The position numbers and the translations under genes were made by a program. A model generated the notes under the pieces. That model was given only the letters and a program-made list of their open reading frames with translations. It had not been told where the DNA came from and searched no databases. Of a DNA stretch of 64,000 bases, positions 14,501 through 26,925 are shown piece by piece. The stretch is from Pseudisothecium myosuroides (Eukaryota; Streptophyta; Bryopsida; Hypnales; Lembophyllaceae), in contig OX637289.1 in NCBI GenBank assembly GCA_951799445.1, positions 23,126,245 to 23,190,244 on the forward strand, given 5' to 3'. Every line of letters begins with the position of its first letter. Within the stretch, counting starts at the first letter, position 1.

Positions 14501-17500
14501 TTTTTTCCTTTTTCACTTCTCTTTTTCCTTCTAACACTATTATTTTATCCCAATGGTTGACCTTAGGTAGAATGGAATCCTAATGTTTTAAACTTCAAAA
14601 AAATAATTGACTTTTGGAATCTTCTATCACCTCTCCAAGTCAATTATTGTCTAATCTACATTCTAATAGTGTGAATTGATTCTCTAGGATTTTCGCCCAA
14701 TCGAGCGCCCAATCCTTGTCAATCCACAATTTTCTCTTCAACTTCTAAATTGTCATTCCATTCTTCTCATTTGCAATTTGAGTGTGGAGATGATATCTAT
14801 GTGATTATCTAAGTGTCCCTTCTCCTCCTTGAGTCTCTATTTTCCCTCTACGGTTGGTTTGTGACAATGAAAAGCTTGGCTAAAGGAAATCTATTTTCTA
14901 ATTTTCTCTTCTTTCACCCCCACCTCTAGACTACTCATACTTTCCTACTTTCCTGCTTTTCTACTTCAATTTATAATTTCAAATGATAATTTTTATATGC
15001 GGATTATGATTAAGGGAAGAAACTCAAATTTTTGTCACCGGACTTGCTCAAGGCTTAGACAATCCAGCCCCTACAGACCAATGCCAATTCGGCTAGTACT
15101 CAGCTTGGCTAGGCTTAAGTCAGCCCTTGCTTCAATTGACCCCTACCTTTAGTCTGACAAATTGCCTTTCTCGGCCCAATTTCTTTGCCACCGGCTGGCC
15201 AGGACCCCCTCTTGCAGCTCACTGACGAGGCGGCTTCCGATTAGTTGGAAGCCCTCTCGTGGCCACTGATAGGGCACCATGTGTCTCAACCCACCTAGCT
15301 AGGTCCTCTCCATTTACTTGGCTGACTGGTTCTTGGCGTGTTCAAATTCTTTGGGATTTTCGGGCTTTCTAAACTGGTTTGAGTTTTTCCTAACTATTAT
15401 ACTAGCTACCATTCTTCTTTAGCCTTTTTTTCTGCTTTAGAAAAATAAACCATACCTTTTAACCCGGTTGTTGTTCAGAGTCGTCCCTTGTTGCCATGTT
15501 GCTGGCTTTTTTGTTTGAAGTTCATCTTTTGTCTCTTCTTGGATGGTCCATGATTTGGCCGTCTTGTAGCTGTTACTATTTCAAAGGCCACATCTTCTTT
15601 TCATGTGGTCGCAGTTGCATTCATTCTTCTAGAACTTTGGCCATGTATAAGTGACCATCAGTGTTGTGTTTCAGCTTTTCTTCCATACTACTGTTAGAAT
15701 GCAGTCTTGTGCGGTAGGTCGTATTTGGTCTCTTGATCTTGGGGACAAGTTGTGAACTTCTTTTTCCTTTTCCAAAAGTGCAAAAAGTCTGCATGTATTC
15801 TATTCCATATTTAGCACATTTCGACGACACCACTTGCAGCTCTTGTACTTTATCTACTTCATCCCTTGCTTTGATGGAAGCTACTAAATCTATTCTTCCT
15901 ACTATTGCTTTCGGCTTAGAGATGCAACCTCGCCCAAGGAACTCAACCTCGTCATCCTCATATCCACTCTTTTTTTCAGTAACGAATCACGTTTCCCTAT
16001 AATTATCTTACCCTCTTGTTTTTCCATCTCTATCAATATCAAATGTATAATTTTACAAATAATGAATCCCATGACACACTAAGGTCTTCTTACATTGTTT
16101 GAATGTTATTCTATGGATCAATTTTCTTAAACTTTAGCCCCATTGCACCATTAAATGCTCTTTTGAGAACTACACATTTAATTCTAGAAATTTAAATTGT
16201 CACCCACTCACTTTTAAATAGTGACCATCTTGTTAATGAAGAGACCCATTTGTACTTCAAAGCAATGTCAATGAGCATTTGTAAATGCCTTACCAATCTT
16301 TGAAATCATAATGAAGGAGGCAGAAAACAACTTCAATTATGAATCTAATTTTCTTTTTCTGATTGTATAATCCTTTAGCCATCAATTGAACACTCTTAAT
16401 GAAGTACTTCATTATGATTTGTATTCATTTCATAATAAAGTGAACCAATTAGAAGTCGTCGTTTTTCATTCATTGACAACTTTCAATATATAATCAAATC
16501 ATTTAGGGGCTCATTTAGCTGGCGGTTTAAGACACTGCGAGATTGTAGGTGTAACTACCTTATTTTCACTTGATTTACTAAGTCACCTCATAGTCGCTTT
16601 CCCTTTGAGTTGCATGCATTTGCTTCCTAGACTCTATTCAATGTTCATGCTACAATGACTTGTCTTGCTAGTCAACGGGTTGCCTTTGTATGACCCCTTT
16701 GCCAAGAAAGACTATGCAAGTCACATTGGGGCTTCACTTGGCTTCGGTAACCCAGCGGCGTCTTTTTCATTGCTACCATCTTTGATTGCAGTCTGTTTAT
16801 AGTATTCTATAGTTCTAGCAACTTGGCTTCATGGCACTCATGAAGTGACTGTAGCATTTGGCATTGTTCCTCCCTAGTTGACTCGAATTTCCATTGTAGA
16901 TTTCTGAGGCTCACTTGCGCATTCATAGCAATCAATGATTCATATTTGTACGTATTTCTTAGTCACACTGTACAGTCTTCTATCGACATCATGTAAACGC
17001 TTTATAAGCTCATCAATACACTCGCTGAAAAATGTTGTTGTCATATTTTGTTTTGCCTGCTGAGTACTACTCCCATTTGATCTTTTTACATTTTTAGGTC
17101 ATCAAGCAAAATGTTGTGACTATCACCAATGAATTTCAATAATTCATGTATAAGAAAAAAATTCAAATACATGTTTATCATTGAGTCGTTGAAGTATAGT
17201 GATCCATCAATCCACAAATTTAGATGGGTTTGTCCAAGCTATTTTCTATTGTTGAACTCAATTTTTGTAGGTTGTTCATGTAGAGGTCATCTTCTCACTA
17301 TTAGTAGCCTATAGCATCCATGAATTTGAACTTGCAACCTGTACATGCCGTTACTATTGGTGAACGCTATATTAAAAGTCCATCTATGACTCTAGTGATG
17401 TCAATTATGCCAATGTTGTGCTCCGGTCCATGACAATCAATAGTTCCCACTTTGCTGTTCACATGTGTTGATGTGCTCAACGCAAAGGTTGGCCTCCACG

Positions 17501-18004
17501 CACACTTGATAGAAGAAGAATTTGATTGAGTCACACATCCAACATGCTAGTGGTGCCTCTCTTCTATATCGATGTCATTTGAATTCTGTAATTATATTTC
17601 TTGAGAATGCAGGTCACATTGGGCGCGCATGTCCGCTAAGAGCAAACATAGTGGACAAAAACCTACATAAATGCCTCTAAGTACTTACATGTGAATTCAA
17701 CATTAATACTCATTTCCCTATCTTTCTCTATTTCTCTTTTTCATGCGCAACCTCAATCAATTTGGATGGTAGGAAAAATAATCACACCTAGCACATGCAC
17801 CATAATGAATTAGTATGGTTCAAGAATATAGATTAATCCATCCTCACTGACCAAAAGGCCTTGCCAAAACTTTACTAAATATTAAAATAGCCATAAACTC
17901 AAACTAAATTTTTTTTTTAAAAACTTAACAAATTAATAACATCAACAAAAGCGAGTAAACTCGGTGACATGTTAAGAAATTTAAACAAAGTTGCATTACG
18001 AACA
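11540..18004. other. Intergenic DNA, no intact gene recognised
   Basis: No intact gene. 13300-14600 is CT-rich with many short T and C runs. Several scattered minus-strand frames between 15500 and 17700 read like decayed coding DNA but could not be assigned (one is listed separately at 15621-15970). Nothing RNA-like was recognised. Confidence 0.5.
15621..15970 (-). pseudogene. Unrecognised open stretch, possibly decayed coding sequence
   Basis: The minus strand is open across this interval and gives about 115 residues with a soluble, charged composition. It includes the string DEVEFLGRGCISKPKAIVGR, followed by a Lys/Arg-rich part and a stop at the low-coordinate end. I do not recognise a family. 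There is no clear start, and neighbouring frames are broken. It may be a fragment of a transposon-encoded protein or an unrelated chance frame. The composition looks more protein-like than the surrounding short frames, and that is the only reason for listing it. Confidence 0.25.
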
Positions 18005-18934
18005 TTAACCCCTAAAGGCCCAAAGTCCCCTCGGGGGACACTTGGGATTTCGGGCAAGCTCGTGCGACCTGAAATTTCGACTTGATTTTTTGAAACTTAT
18101 TTTGAAGGTAGGAAATCACATTAGCTTTCCAAAAATATAATTTTTTTTTCAATCGGTGCCCGGGAAAAAAAGTTATGCCGCCTGAAGTCAAAAAAGCAGT
18201 TCGCCAGGCAGAAAAAAAAAACTTTAAAAAACTGAATTTTTTTTTTTTGATTTTTTTGTCTCAAAGATCATGTTTTTGTCTATATTTGAAGCTTTGATTC
18301 ATTCTATTTGGACTCAAAATGAGAAAGTTATGGACAATCTTGTTTTTCGGGCAATCTAAGCATCTTCTTCAAAAAACAACTTATAAAATTCATTTTTGAA
18401 TGCAATTTTCAAAAATTTTCAAATTTTTTTTTTGAAAAGGTTAAGTTTGTTTGCAAAAACAATCCCACCGTTGGGATTATGGTTTTTTAATTCCATCTAA
18501 GAGCTATTGAAGATTTAGTGTTTTGTTCAATTTTGGACCTACTTCTACTTAACAATTTTTTTATATGTGAAAATCAAGTTTTGACATTCTGAAATTTTTT
18601 TCACCAACTCTCAACTCAAATGTTCAACATAAAATTTTTTAACTTTATGGTGTGCAGTGCAAAAAAAATCCACAAATGGCCGTCAAAGTCATCTGAAATT
18701 GCAATCCAGAGTTCAAAAAAACTTCTTTTTCCAACTTCAAACGCTAATATCTTCCAATCCGTACGGTCAAACTTCATGAAATTTTTACCACATGATTTGA
18801 GACAAGTGAAGTACAAGATCCTACGGTTAAATTCTAAAAAAAAAGATTTTTTTGGTTTAGGGAGTGATCGCAGCAGAAATGGCAGTTTTCAGTGGTTTCG
18901 GAGCCAGAAAATGCCTTGGGCCTTTAGGGGTTAA
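18005..18934 (+). mobile_element. TTAA-flanked transposon, family A copy 2
   Basis: 930 bp from TTAACCCCTAAAGGCCCAAA to TGGGCCTTTAGGGGTTAA. It is nearly identical to the copy at 29640-30570 and close to the one at 54748, so these form a young subtype with CTCGGGGGACACTTGGGATT near the left end. An open frame of 104 codons at its right end (18620-18934) is also open in the 29640 copy, but it is disrupted in the third member of the subtype and is low-complexity, so I do not call it a gene. Confidence 0.9.
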
Positions 18935-19436
18935 ACTCTGCAGTGCTTGAAGTGAATTAGAAACAAAGCGGCTCGATGCTACAAGCAGATAAATAAAATA
19001 TGAGCTATTCAAATTCAGATATTCAGTATTCAAATGAGCTTCAACTTTGCAATTACGGCTATGGGTAAAATCTGAGTTAAATTCTCCATTGCCACATTCT
19101 TTGCAGCACTAGCAAATTCTTGAAACTTGCGCCAATTTCTCTTTACAGAACTAATGTGTCTACCAAACTATAAATTTGGAATGCCATTTTCCGTTATCTT
19201 TAAAAAAAAAGTGCTAATTCACAGCTAGAGCAAGCACATACTTCAATTGAAATCAAAGCGCAGTATCGGAATTTGTGGAATGCACTTCATAGCTCTTGCG
19301 CTTTTGTAATTGAATTGAACACAATGGAGGATATAGTACAAGTACTCCTCACTAAAAAGGAAAATTGCACTACTATTACTATTTACTACAAATTCATAAT
19401 ACAGACAATCCCAGTTGCAAGCAATAACAAAACAAT
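18935..19436. other. Spacer between two family A elements
   Basis: About 500 bp of AT-rich DNA with no gene, RNA or repeat recognised. Confidence 0.6.
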
Positions 19437-20341
19437 TTAACCCCTAAAGGTCACAGACTATGTTTTTCACCAAAAATGCTCCAAAACTACCATTTCTAGT
19501 ACAAGTACCAAAATTTAGAAAAAAACATTTTTTGGACACTTATAACTATAAAATCTTGTGGTACACTAGTTTGAAAAGATGTGAAAAAAGTTTCAGAAAT
19601 TGCCACCATGTGGCTTGCAAGATAATAGCATTTGAATGGACAAAAATCCTTTTTTTGGCCTTGCAAAAAACTAGGCAGCTTCACTTCACAAGGTCACATT
19701 TTGTATGAAAAAAGGTCCATATTAATGGTGCTTCTTTGGATTCTTACATCAAATCAAGTTGGCTAAATGTTTGAAAATTTTTAGATCATTTGGAATTGTA
19801 CAACATATAGGAAAAAAATAATAAGTAGAAAGAAGTAGAGAATGATTCAAAACACTAAATTGTTAAGAATTTAGTTATGGAATTCAAAAATGCCAATCCC
19901 AATGGTTGTAATGTTGTAATAAAAATATTAGAAATTGAGTTCAATAAAGGACTTCAAAGTTTATTTTAGAGTAGAGAATCCATAACTGCCTGCAAAGTAA
20001 AACTCCTCATAACTTTCATCTTATTGATCAAAAGGAAATGATTTAAAACTTTTAATGTATGTATAAATCTAAAAACCAATTTCAATTTTTTTTTTTATAA
20101 AAGTGTTTTTTAAAGAATTTTTTGAGTTGACCGATCTACCCGCCGAGTAATAAAAATACACATAATATAATAACTTTTTAACCATGTAGTCAAAAGTTAT
20201 AAAAATTGTTCTGCCTTAAAGGTACTCTTTGGGCACATGTTGTGTGAAATTTAAAAAAAAAAAATAGAATTTCCGTTCATAGTGAGTTGCCCAAAATTGT
20301 TGTATTGCCAAAAAATCGTTGTTTGGACCTTTAGGGATTAA
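19437..20341 (-). mobile_element. TTAA-flanked transposon, family A copy 3 (inverted)
   Basis: Runs from TTAACCCCTAAAGGTCACAG to TGGACCTTTAGGGATTAA, 905 bp. Its left end reads as the reverse complement of the right end of the plus-strand copies (CTACCATTT, then the ACTATAAAATCTTGTGGTAC block). It is therefore the same family in the opposite orientation and more diverged. No coding capacity. Confidence 0.8.
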
Positions 20342-20679
20342 CACCATTCATGAACTACGGAGTCCAATTAGCCAATCTCATTTTAGAACATAGTCAGTGT
20401 CACAGAGGACGATAGAACACTAGATCGTGCGCATGAGGATCAAAACATTGGTACAACTTGCAGGCTCATTTACAACTAGCGGGAAAGTTGACTCTAAATT
20501 ACGATAGAGGCTGAACAACCAGCGGCTTAGAAGAAGGAAAATCACCTCACTAAAAAAATAATTGGTGGGAATGTCACAGAAAAGTGAACCCAACCTTGAA
20601 GCCGCCAATAATTGTGAAGCAATTATGAAGCCAGAGTGACTCTTGTAAACTGCAAATTTTTACAACTACTCTAGGGAAT

Positions 20680-21335
20680 GTCCATGGGAACCAGGCCAAA
20701 TTAGCTCTTTATAGGCTTCAATTCTTATCTATTGTCTGGTAAATTTGCAAGCCAATCCAACTTTTGTATACCATAAGCTTTCTTCCACTTCTTCAAAAAC
20801 TTGTCACGATGACCAAAAGTACCATCTTCCATAAGTATGAGCTTTTGAGGATGATCATGTATAAAGTAAGATTTAGTCTATGAACCTTCATAATTGTTGT
20901 GAACAAAAATCCGTTTTGTTTTTTTCACCTTTGGGCTTGATGACTAAAGGGCATTTGTTGAAACCGGTGAAGGCCCCCCAAACCATCACCAATGTTCTTC
21001 CAGATTAAAAAGTGGGTATTAAATAATGTGATGCATATTCCTCATGAACCTTCCGCCAGAATTTGACTTGTTGAGAGTTTTTTCCAAATTCAAATGATGA
21101 TTCGCCAAATCTTGTGGTGCACAAACAAACAATTTTCAAGATCAATGACCTAGTTTTTGAGTTTTTAGGCATCCAATGGCTTTCCATTTTATAAGAACAA
21201 TAGACATAGAGGATCGGGGCATTTTCATTAGTTCAGCTATATCTTTATGTTTCATGCCTTTTTGGCGCATTCCAACAATTAGAGTTCTTTCTTCAATGCT
21301 TAATGTTCTTGTCCGCATTGTTAGAATCAAAATTT
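20680..21335 (-). pseudogene. Decayed Tc1/mariner transposase
   Basis: Read on the minus strand. The N-terminal helix-turn-helix is clear from about 21320 down (RTLSIEERTLIVGMRQKGMK, then DIAELMKMPRSSMS), as in the paired-like DNA-binding domain of Tc1/mariner transposases. Further on comes WFGGPSPV in place of the usual VWG-F-G block, then MEDGTFGHRDKFLKKWKKAY and LDWLANLPDN, matching the family's catalytic-loop region (usually W-P-SPDLNPIE). Several stop codons and at least one frame change interrupt it, so it cannot make an active enzyme. The family call is firm; the exact ends and any terminal repeats are not visible. Confidence 0.75.
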
Positions 21336-21339
21336 GTTG

Positions 21340-22755
21340 GAAAAACAATAATCTCATAAGCTTCCATGTAAAATTTATTTTGGACAAATATAGACAATTT
21401 GAAAGTTGTACCGCAAGAAAATTGATGATGTAAAACTTGTATTGGAAGATAATAGATTAGAAACCTATTTAATTTACAGTGCAAATTTCAATGGACCTCA
21501 AACCAAATGGATGGTAGAACATATCAAATCCAAGCAATCCACAAACGACACCAGTGGTGAGACAAACTCGGAATGGCAATGAAGAACAAAACAGTGTATG
21601 GAGATGGACTATCCAATTGAACCATATGTATTGATGTACAAGAAGAGTAACCCTAGCAAGTGGGCAAGTATAAGTCCCCCTTCTCCTTGTAAAAAACGAG
21701 CTAAAACAAGATCAGGGGCAACAGAAACGAGAGCAAACACGACAAAATTGTAAGTGGCAGAAGAGATTGGATTGCAAGCGAGTTTTTTGCTATTCTTCAA
21801 CCCCGATAAAATGACCATAAGTGTTGGTTGTAGGGATAAGAGTCAAGCCCGCTGGTATACAACCCCCCCCCCTTTGCCACGTTTGAGCACCGCTCTATTG
21901 ACATCGCCAGTGCGAGGCCAACCGGCAAACTTCAAAGCAATTCATAATTCAAGCGGCCAAAGGAATTAATGTAAGGGAAAGGGATTAATGTGAATTAACA
22001 TAGCAATGTAGGACTAAAGAGTGATGTGCCCACATAATTTTGGAACCAAAGACATCGCACATTTTATGCATTGAGCCAGTAAAACAACAATTGAGACTTA
22101 GTTGTGGAGATAAGATGGAAAAAATCCGTACGCTTATTGTACTCAATTGTACACATTAGGCTTGGAACTTATAATCTTGTTTGCAATCATAGAATACTTG
22201 TATAGGACAAATAGTCATTGTTTAGTTGATTGTAGCAAACACTGTTTTCTTTTAGTGTTTGCTACTGTAGAATTTGCCACAAGATATGAATTGCTTAGTA
22301 CATGGATATTGTTTCTTTCAATTGAATATAACTTTCTCAAATTTGATTGACCATCGTCCCAAATCATCTCTTTTGCTCTTAATAAAATTTAAAGGATTCT
22401 TGTTTTCAAAAAGATAGAACCATTACTAACCTCCAACATGAAACTCCAACATAAAAATCTGCTCTCTTCTATAAAAGCAATTGCACATGGAGAGTGGAGA
22501 CTAACCTCTTGTACAACCATATAAAAGAGTCATTTTTTCTTCCTTAACTAGAACAAAGACTAAATGGCAAATGAATAAAATGACACATAAATGAACTTTT
22601 AGACTTTGGTTGCCATATCAACCTTGTGGCTTGTCCCACCTTTGGAACAAGAATTGTAAACTTATAATTTTTTAATAAATTTTATAGTTGACTTTATTAA
22701 TATATAAATGTTTGGTGACTAAAAATAGTGACCAAATGAAAAATGAGTCAATTAG
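21340..22755. other. Intergenic DNA, no gene recognised
   Basis: Short open frames only. A run of nine C is present near 21867. No transposon ends were recognised here apart from the neighbouring Tc1/mariner remnant and the family B element that begins at 22756. Confidence 0.5.
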
Positions 22756-24338
22756 TTAACTCCTAAATGTCCAAGGTCCTGTTTGATCTCCTTGGAATTT
22801 GTTCTAAATTGCACAAAAAGACAATATTTTTATAAGTTTTATCAAATTTTCTTGAACTATAACCGTACAAACTCAAACTAAACATGTTAGAGATCACATG
22901 GAAAAAGAATATACATGAATATCACATATAGAGTGAAAAATTATAATGTTTGATCATGAAGGTATTAAAACTGTGAAAATGATTTGAAGTCTTTCAATCT
23001 TCTTTTCACATGTCAAACCTAAAAAACTTGTCCATCAAAAAAATATGAGGTTAAAGAACATAACATGCAAAACTCCAATCAATTTACGACTTCTAAAAAT
23101 CTACTCTACAATTTTTAAATTGAATTTTCAATGGGATTTTCCCTCCAAAATCTAGTGTATTTGAGGCTCATTTTCAAGAGCCCTACTAAACACAAAAAAT
23201 CAAGATTTGCAATAAACACCCTTGCACACAATCTTAAATAGGAAAAATCATAATCATTCATTTTTAAAATTGGATTTTTGATCCTAAAACAAGACTTCAA
23301 AAAGAGTTTTTCAAGAATAAAAACTATTCAAAATAATAATTTGATAAAGTTTCATTTAACCCCTAAAGTTCCATGACTATGTTTTCACCGAAAAACATTC
23401 AAAAACTGCCATTTTTAATACAAGTACCAAATTTTTGAAAAAAACACTTTTTTGACACATGTAACCATAGGATCTTATAGTAAACTAGTTTTAGAAAATG
23501 TGGAAAAAATTTCAGAATTTTCCACCATGCGGATTGGAAGATCTTAGCATTTGAATTGGCAAAAATCCTTTTTTTGTCCCTGCAAAAAACAGGGCAGCTG
23601 CACTTTACAAGGTCACATTTGTATGAAAAAATGTCCAAAATTGTGGTGCTTCTTTTGATTATTTTTTCTGAACAAGTTGGCTACATGCTTAAAAATTTTC
23701 AAATCATTTGGAATTGTACAACATATACAAAAAAATAGTAAGTAGAAAGACTAAGTAGAGAATGATCCAAAATATTAAATTGTTAAGAATTTAATTATGG
23801 AATTGAAGAATGTCAATCCCAATGGTTGTAATGTTGTAATAAACAACCTACATCCTATGATTTTTTTTTTTCAAAAAATATTAAAAATTGAGTTAAATAA
23901 ACAACTTCAAAGTTTATTTTTGAGTAGAAAATTCATAACTGCCTGCAAACTAAAAATCCTCATAACTTTTGACTCATTGGTCGAAATGGAATGATTAAAA
24001 GCTTCTCTTGTATATATAACTCTAACAAACCAATTTCAAATTTTTATTTTTGAAAAATGTCATTTTTTCTGATCTACCCAGACTGCCCAGTTACGAAAAA
24101 AAGTAACATATTTGGCCATAATTTTTGACTCCTATTTTCAAATGTCATGAAATTTAGTGCATATGAAAGATATTCCTCGCGCCCACCTTCTACTTCAACT
24201 TAAAATATGGAAATCTCTAGTTACACATACCTGCCTAAAATTTCTATACATCCAAAAAACGCATGCCTGTCCTTTAGAGGGTTAATTTGAAAATATTGTC
24301 GACACCAAAATTTGATGCCTCAGGAATTTAGGGGTTAA
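22756..24338. mobile_element. TTAA-flanked transposon, family B copy 1, interrupted by a family A element
   Basis: Family B runs from TTAACTCCTAAATGTCCAAGG to GGAATTTAGGGGTTAA. Its own sequence lies at 22756-23355 and 24286-24338 (about 650 bp in all), and the DNA between is a complete family A element. The B sequence is the reverse complement of the second B copy (53054-54634). At 23049-23056 this copy keeps an undisturbed GGTTAAAG where the other B copy carries an A insertion, so each B copy serves as the empty site for the other. Confidence 0.85.
23356..24285 (-). mobile_element. TTAA-flanked transposon, family A copy 4 (inverted), nested in family B
   Basis: 930 bp between the TTAA at 23356-23359 and the TTAA at 24282-24285. 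The left end matches the reverse complement of the right ends of the plus-strand A copies, including the ACCATAGGATCTTA and GTGGAAAAAATTTCAGAATT blocks. It sits inside family B, whose sequence resumes at 24286 with TTTGAAAATATTGTCGACACC. The matching uninterrupted site in the other B copy reads TTTTATTTAACTTCAAAATT on the reverse strand of about 53095. Confidence 0.88.
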
Positions 24339-24418
24339 TTAGTGATTAAAGTGATCCCTTTATTGTTGAGGACGTTGAGCCATGCAAAAGTAAAACTAGT
24401 AAGATGAAAAGTGAATTC

Positions 24419-25264
24419 TTAACCCCCAAAGGACCATCATCTCCTTAGAGGACAGTGTGGATTTTGGGCAAATATAATTTTTTTTTCCAATTTGTGTCTA
24501 GGAACAAAAATTATGCTCAAATAAACTCAAAATAGGGGAGATTGGTCAGCCAAAAAAAATTTCAAAAATTTGAATCAAAAGTAAATAAAATTTAATATAT
24601 TACAATTTTGTCCATATAAAAAGCTTTGATTCATTTCATTTGGATAAGTGATGTGAAAGTTATAGACAATCTTGTTTTGGGGGCAATTTAAGTATTTTCT
24701 TGAAAAAATAATTTATTGAATTCATTTCTGAATGCAATTTTTACAATTTAAAAAAAATAAATTCTACATGGTTTAATTTGCTTTCTAGAATAATCTCACA
24801 GTTGGGATTAGTGTGTTTTAATTCCATCATAGAGATATTAATAATTTAGATTTTCCTTCTATCTTATATCTACTTCTACTTAATAATTTTTTTAAGAGTA
24901 AAAATTATGTTTTTTTGAAATATTCTTTTTCCTAGACTCTCAATTCAATTCTCCACCGTTAAGATCTAAACCTCAAAACTTTGTAGTGCAAAAAAAATAA
25001 GTTAAGAAGGTTCAAAGTCAAATAATTTAGTCTCACAATGCGCAAAAAAACTTGTTTTCTTTACTTTAAATGCAGATATCTTGCAATCTGTGTGGTCAAA
25101 ATTTCTGAAATTTAATCCACATATTTTCATACTAGTTAGGTGTAAGATCCTATGTTTAGATGTGCAAAAAAAACAATTATCAATTTTTTTTACTCTTTGG
25201 AATAGAAATGGCTGTTTTGAGTGTTTTTTTGGTGAAATAAAGACCTCGGTTCTTTAGATGTTTA
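24419..25264 (+). mobile_element. TTAA-flanked transposon, family A copy 5 (degraded right end)
   Basis: The left end TTAACCCCCAAAGGACCATC is good and the interior follows the family A order (GAAAGTTATAGACAATCTTG, then TTAATTCCATC, then TGTAAGATCCTATG). The right end has decayed to TTCTTTAGATGTTTAGG, so the right TTAA is lost. About 846 bp. It starts only 80 bp from the end of family B copy 1. Confidence 0.75.
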
Positions 25265-25540
25265 GGTTTCAAAGGAATTTTTATATCATGTCCATTTGGC
25301 ATGAACAATAGAAATATCTCCAATAAACTCTTTATTTAAATTGGTGTTTTGGACAATGTTATTTTATTCTATTGGTTTGAGATTATGGTAATAAAATAAT
25401 TTATCCAAATTTAGAAAGAGTCTCTTAATTTTGAGGGTTTGCAAGCTAATATTGGAAAAAATATTTCTTTAGACTTATAAATATTCTCTGATTATATTCT
25501 ACATGTCAAATGTGAGGTAAAGTAGCCGATTCATTTCTAA

Positions 25541-25648
25541 TCACACCCACCCACCCACCCACCCATTATAGTGGTATAGGCTAGTCTATTTTTGATCACA
25601 CCCACCCACCCACCCATCCATTATAGTGGTATAGGCTAGTCTATTTTT
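25541..25648. repeat. Tandem duplication with (CACC)n tracts
   Basis: Two successive units, each made of CACACCCACCCACCCACCC followed by CATTATAGTGGTATAGGCTA and a GTCTATTTTT end. The CACC tracts differ in length between units. Confidence 0.85.
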
Positions 25649-25649
25649 G

Positions 25650-26925
25650 TGCAAGTGGAGATGAATAGTGATCAATTATGGTGCAGGTCCCGATGCAACT
25701 GTGACGCATTATGTTTGGCTACAAGTCTCACAATATTGCAACCAATCCTTGATCAATTTTGTTTGCAGCTTGTGGTTGGAAATAGGAAGGTTTATACGAC
25801 CAGTGTAGGTCAGACATAATCTTCAGCTAAAAAATTCAAGATAATTATACTTTGAAAAAAAAAAATTGGAAAAGTTTGGAATCCTTCCAAACTCTATTTC
25901 CGCACACAGGTAAATTTACGTAGTCAAGAAATCTGCGCTCTAGATATGTGAAATTCCTTAAGTGGTTGGAAATGGGTCATAAGCTTTTATGTCTTGCCAT
26001 CTACTAGAACTAGTTGTAAACATTCATAGGTTTTAGCTATAACAATCATGGACACTAAAAAAATTCAAAGTAAATACTTCAATTTTTTTATTGCAAAAGT
26101 TCTTTATCTTAATCATAAGCATTCTAAATATATCCTTTGAAAATAAAATTTAAAAATTATTCCAAGTAGATGCTTACTTTCTCTATATTATCTATGAAAT
26201 TGAATTCAATATCTTAAGTTGTCAAGATTTTGTAAATCTCTAAATTATTGTGGGGGCAAGTTATCTAAAATCCAAACTACAAATATACATATTTTGGGGC
26301 TAATAGTATTTCCAAAAACAACACTTCAAACCAAGACAAGAATAATACGGAGCACACCGGTAGCCTCAGGGGCGGGTTTCCGACTCGGTTTCAAAACTAG
26401 ATGAAATACATCCAGTTGAAGAAGCACGAACGACTTCCATCATCGTGTAAACAAAGCCGCCAGTTCCCAAACTCATTTTCTTCGACGCCCCGATCCCTGT
26501 CCCTGCGGTGCGGAAATTTTGCCAATTTGTTCGACGCTGCTGCATTGTACCGCATCGAAGAAAGGTAATGTCCGTCTTCCTGCATCGTTTGTCTATCGAA
26601 TGAAGTTTTTTGGTTGAGTTTTGAGCAAGTTTCAACTTTGCATTAAGCTTGAAAATGGCGCACAATTTTACGTAAGAGTGGTTTTTGCGAGTCTTGTTCT
26701 GCATTTTCTGTTACGCTATAAGGTTGAATTTCTTAGGGTGGAGATTGCATTCCGTCGTTCTGTACGATTTTGGTAGCATTTCGTGAAACGGTTTATTAGG
26801 GTTTTTAGGTTTTTGCGGGGATTGCAGTTGAAGGGTTTGGAGGATTGAGGTGCGAGTTTACTTTTCTTGGAGCGGAGATTTTGGAGAAAAATAAGTGAAC
26901 GAGCGGTTACACAAATTTCGTCAAG
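25650..26925. other. Intergenic DNA and presumed promoter and 5' leader of SmB
   Basis: 25650-26300 has nothing recognisable. From about 26350 to the SmB start codon the base composition becomes less AT-rich, as expected for promoter and 5' untranslated DNA. Open frames on the minus strand here (to about 26704) resemble no known protein and I regard them as chance. No confident TATA box or splice site could be assigned. Confidence 0.45.

Noticed and set aside
18620..18934. 104-codon frame at the right end of family A copy 2, also open at 30256-30570
   Set aside because: The two host elements are nearly identical, so conservation means little. The third member of the subtype (54748-55620) is broken here, and the frame ends in the terminal repeat.
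26366..26704. 112-codon minus-strand frame upstream of SmB
   Set aside because: No recognisable motif, and it lies in the presumed SmB promoter and leader.
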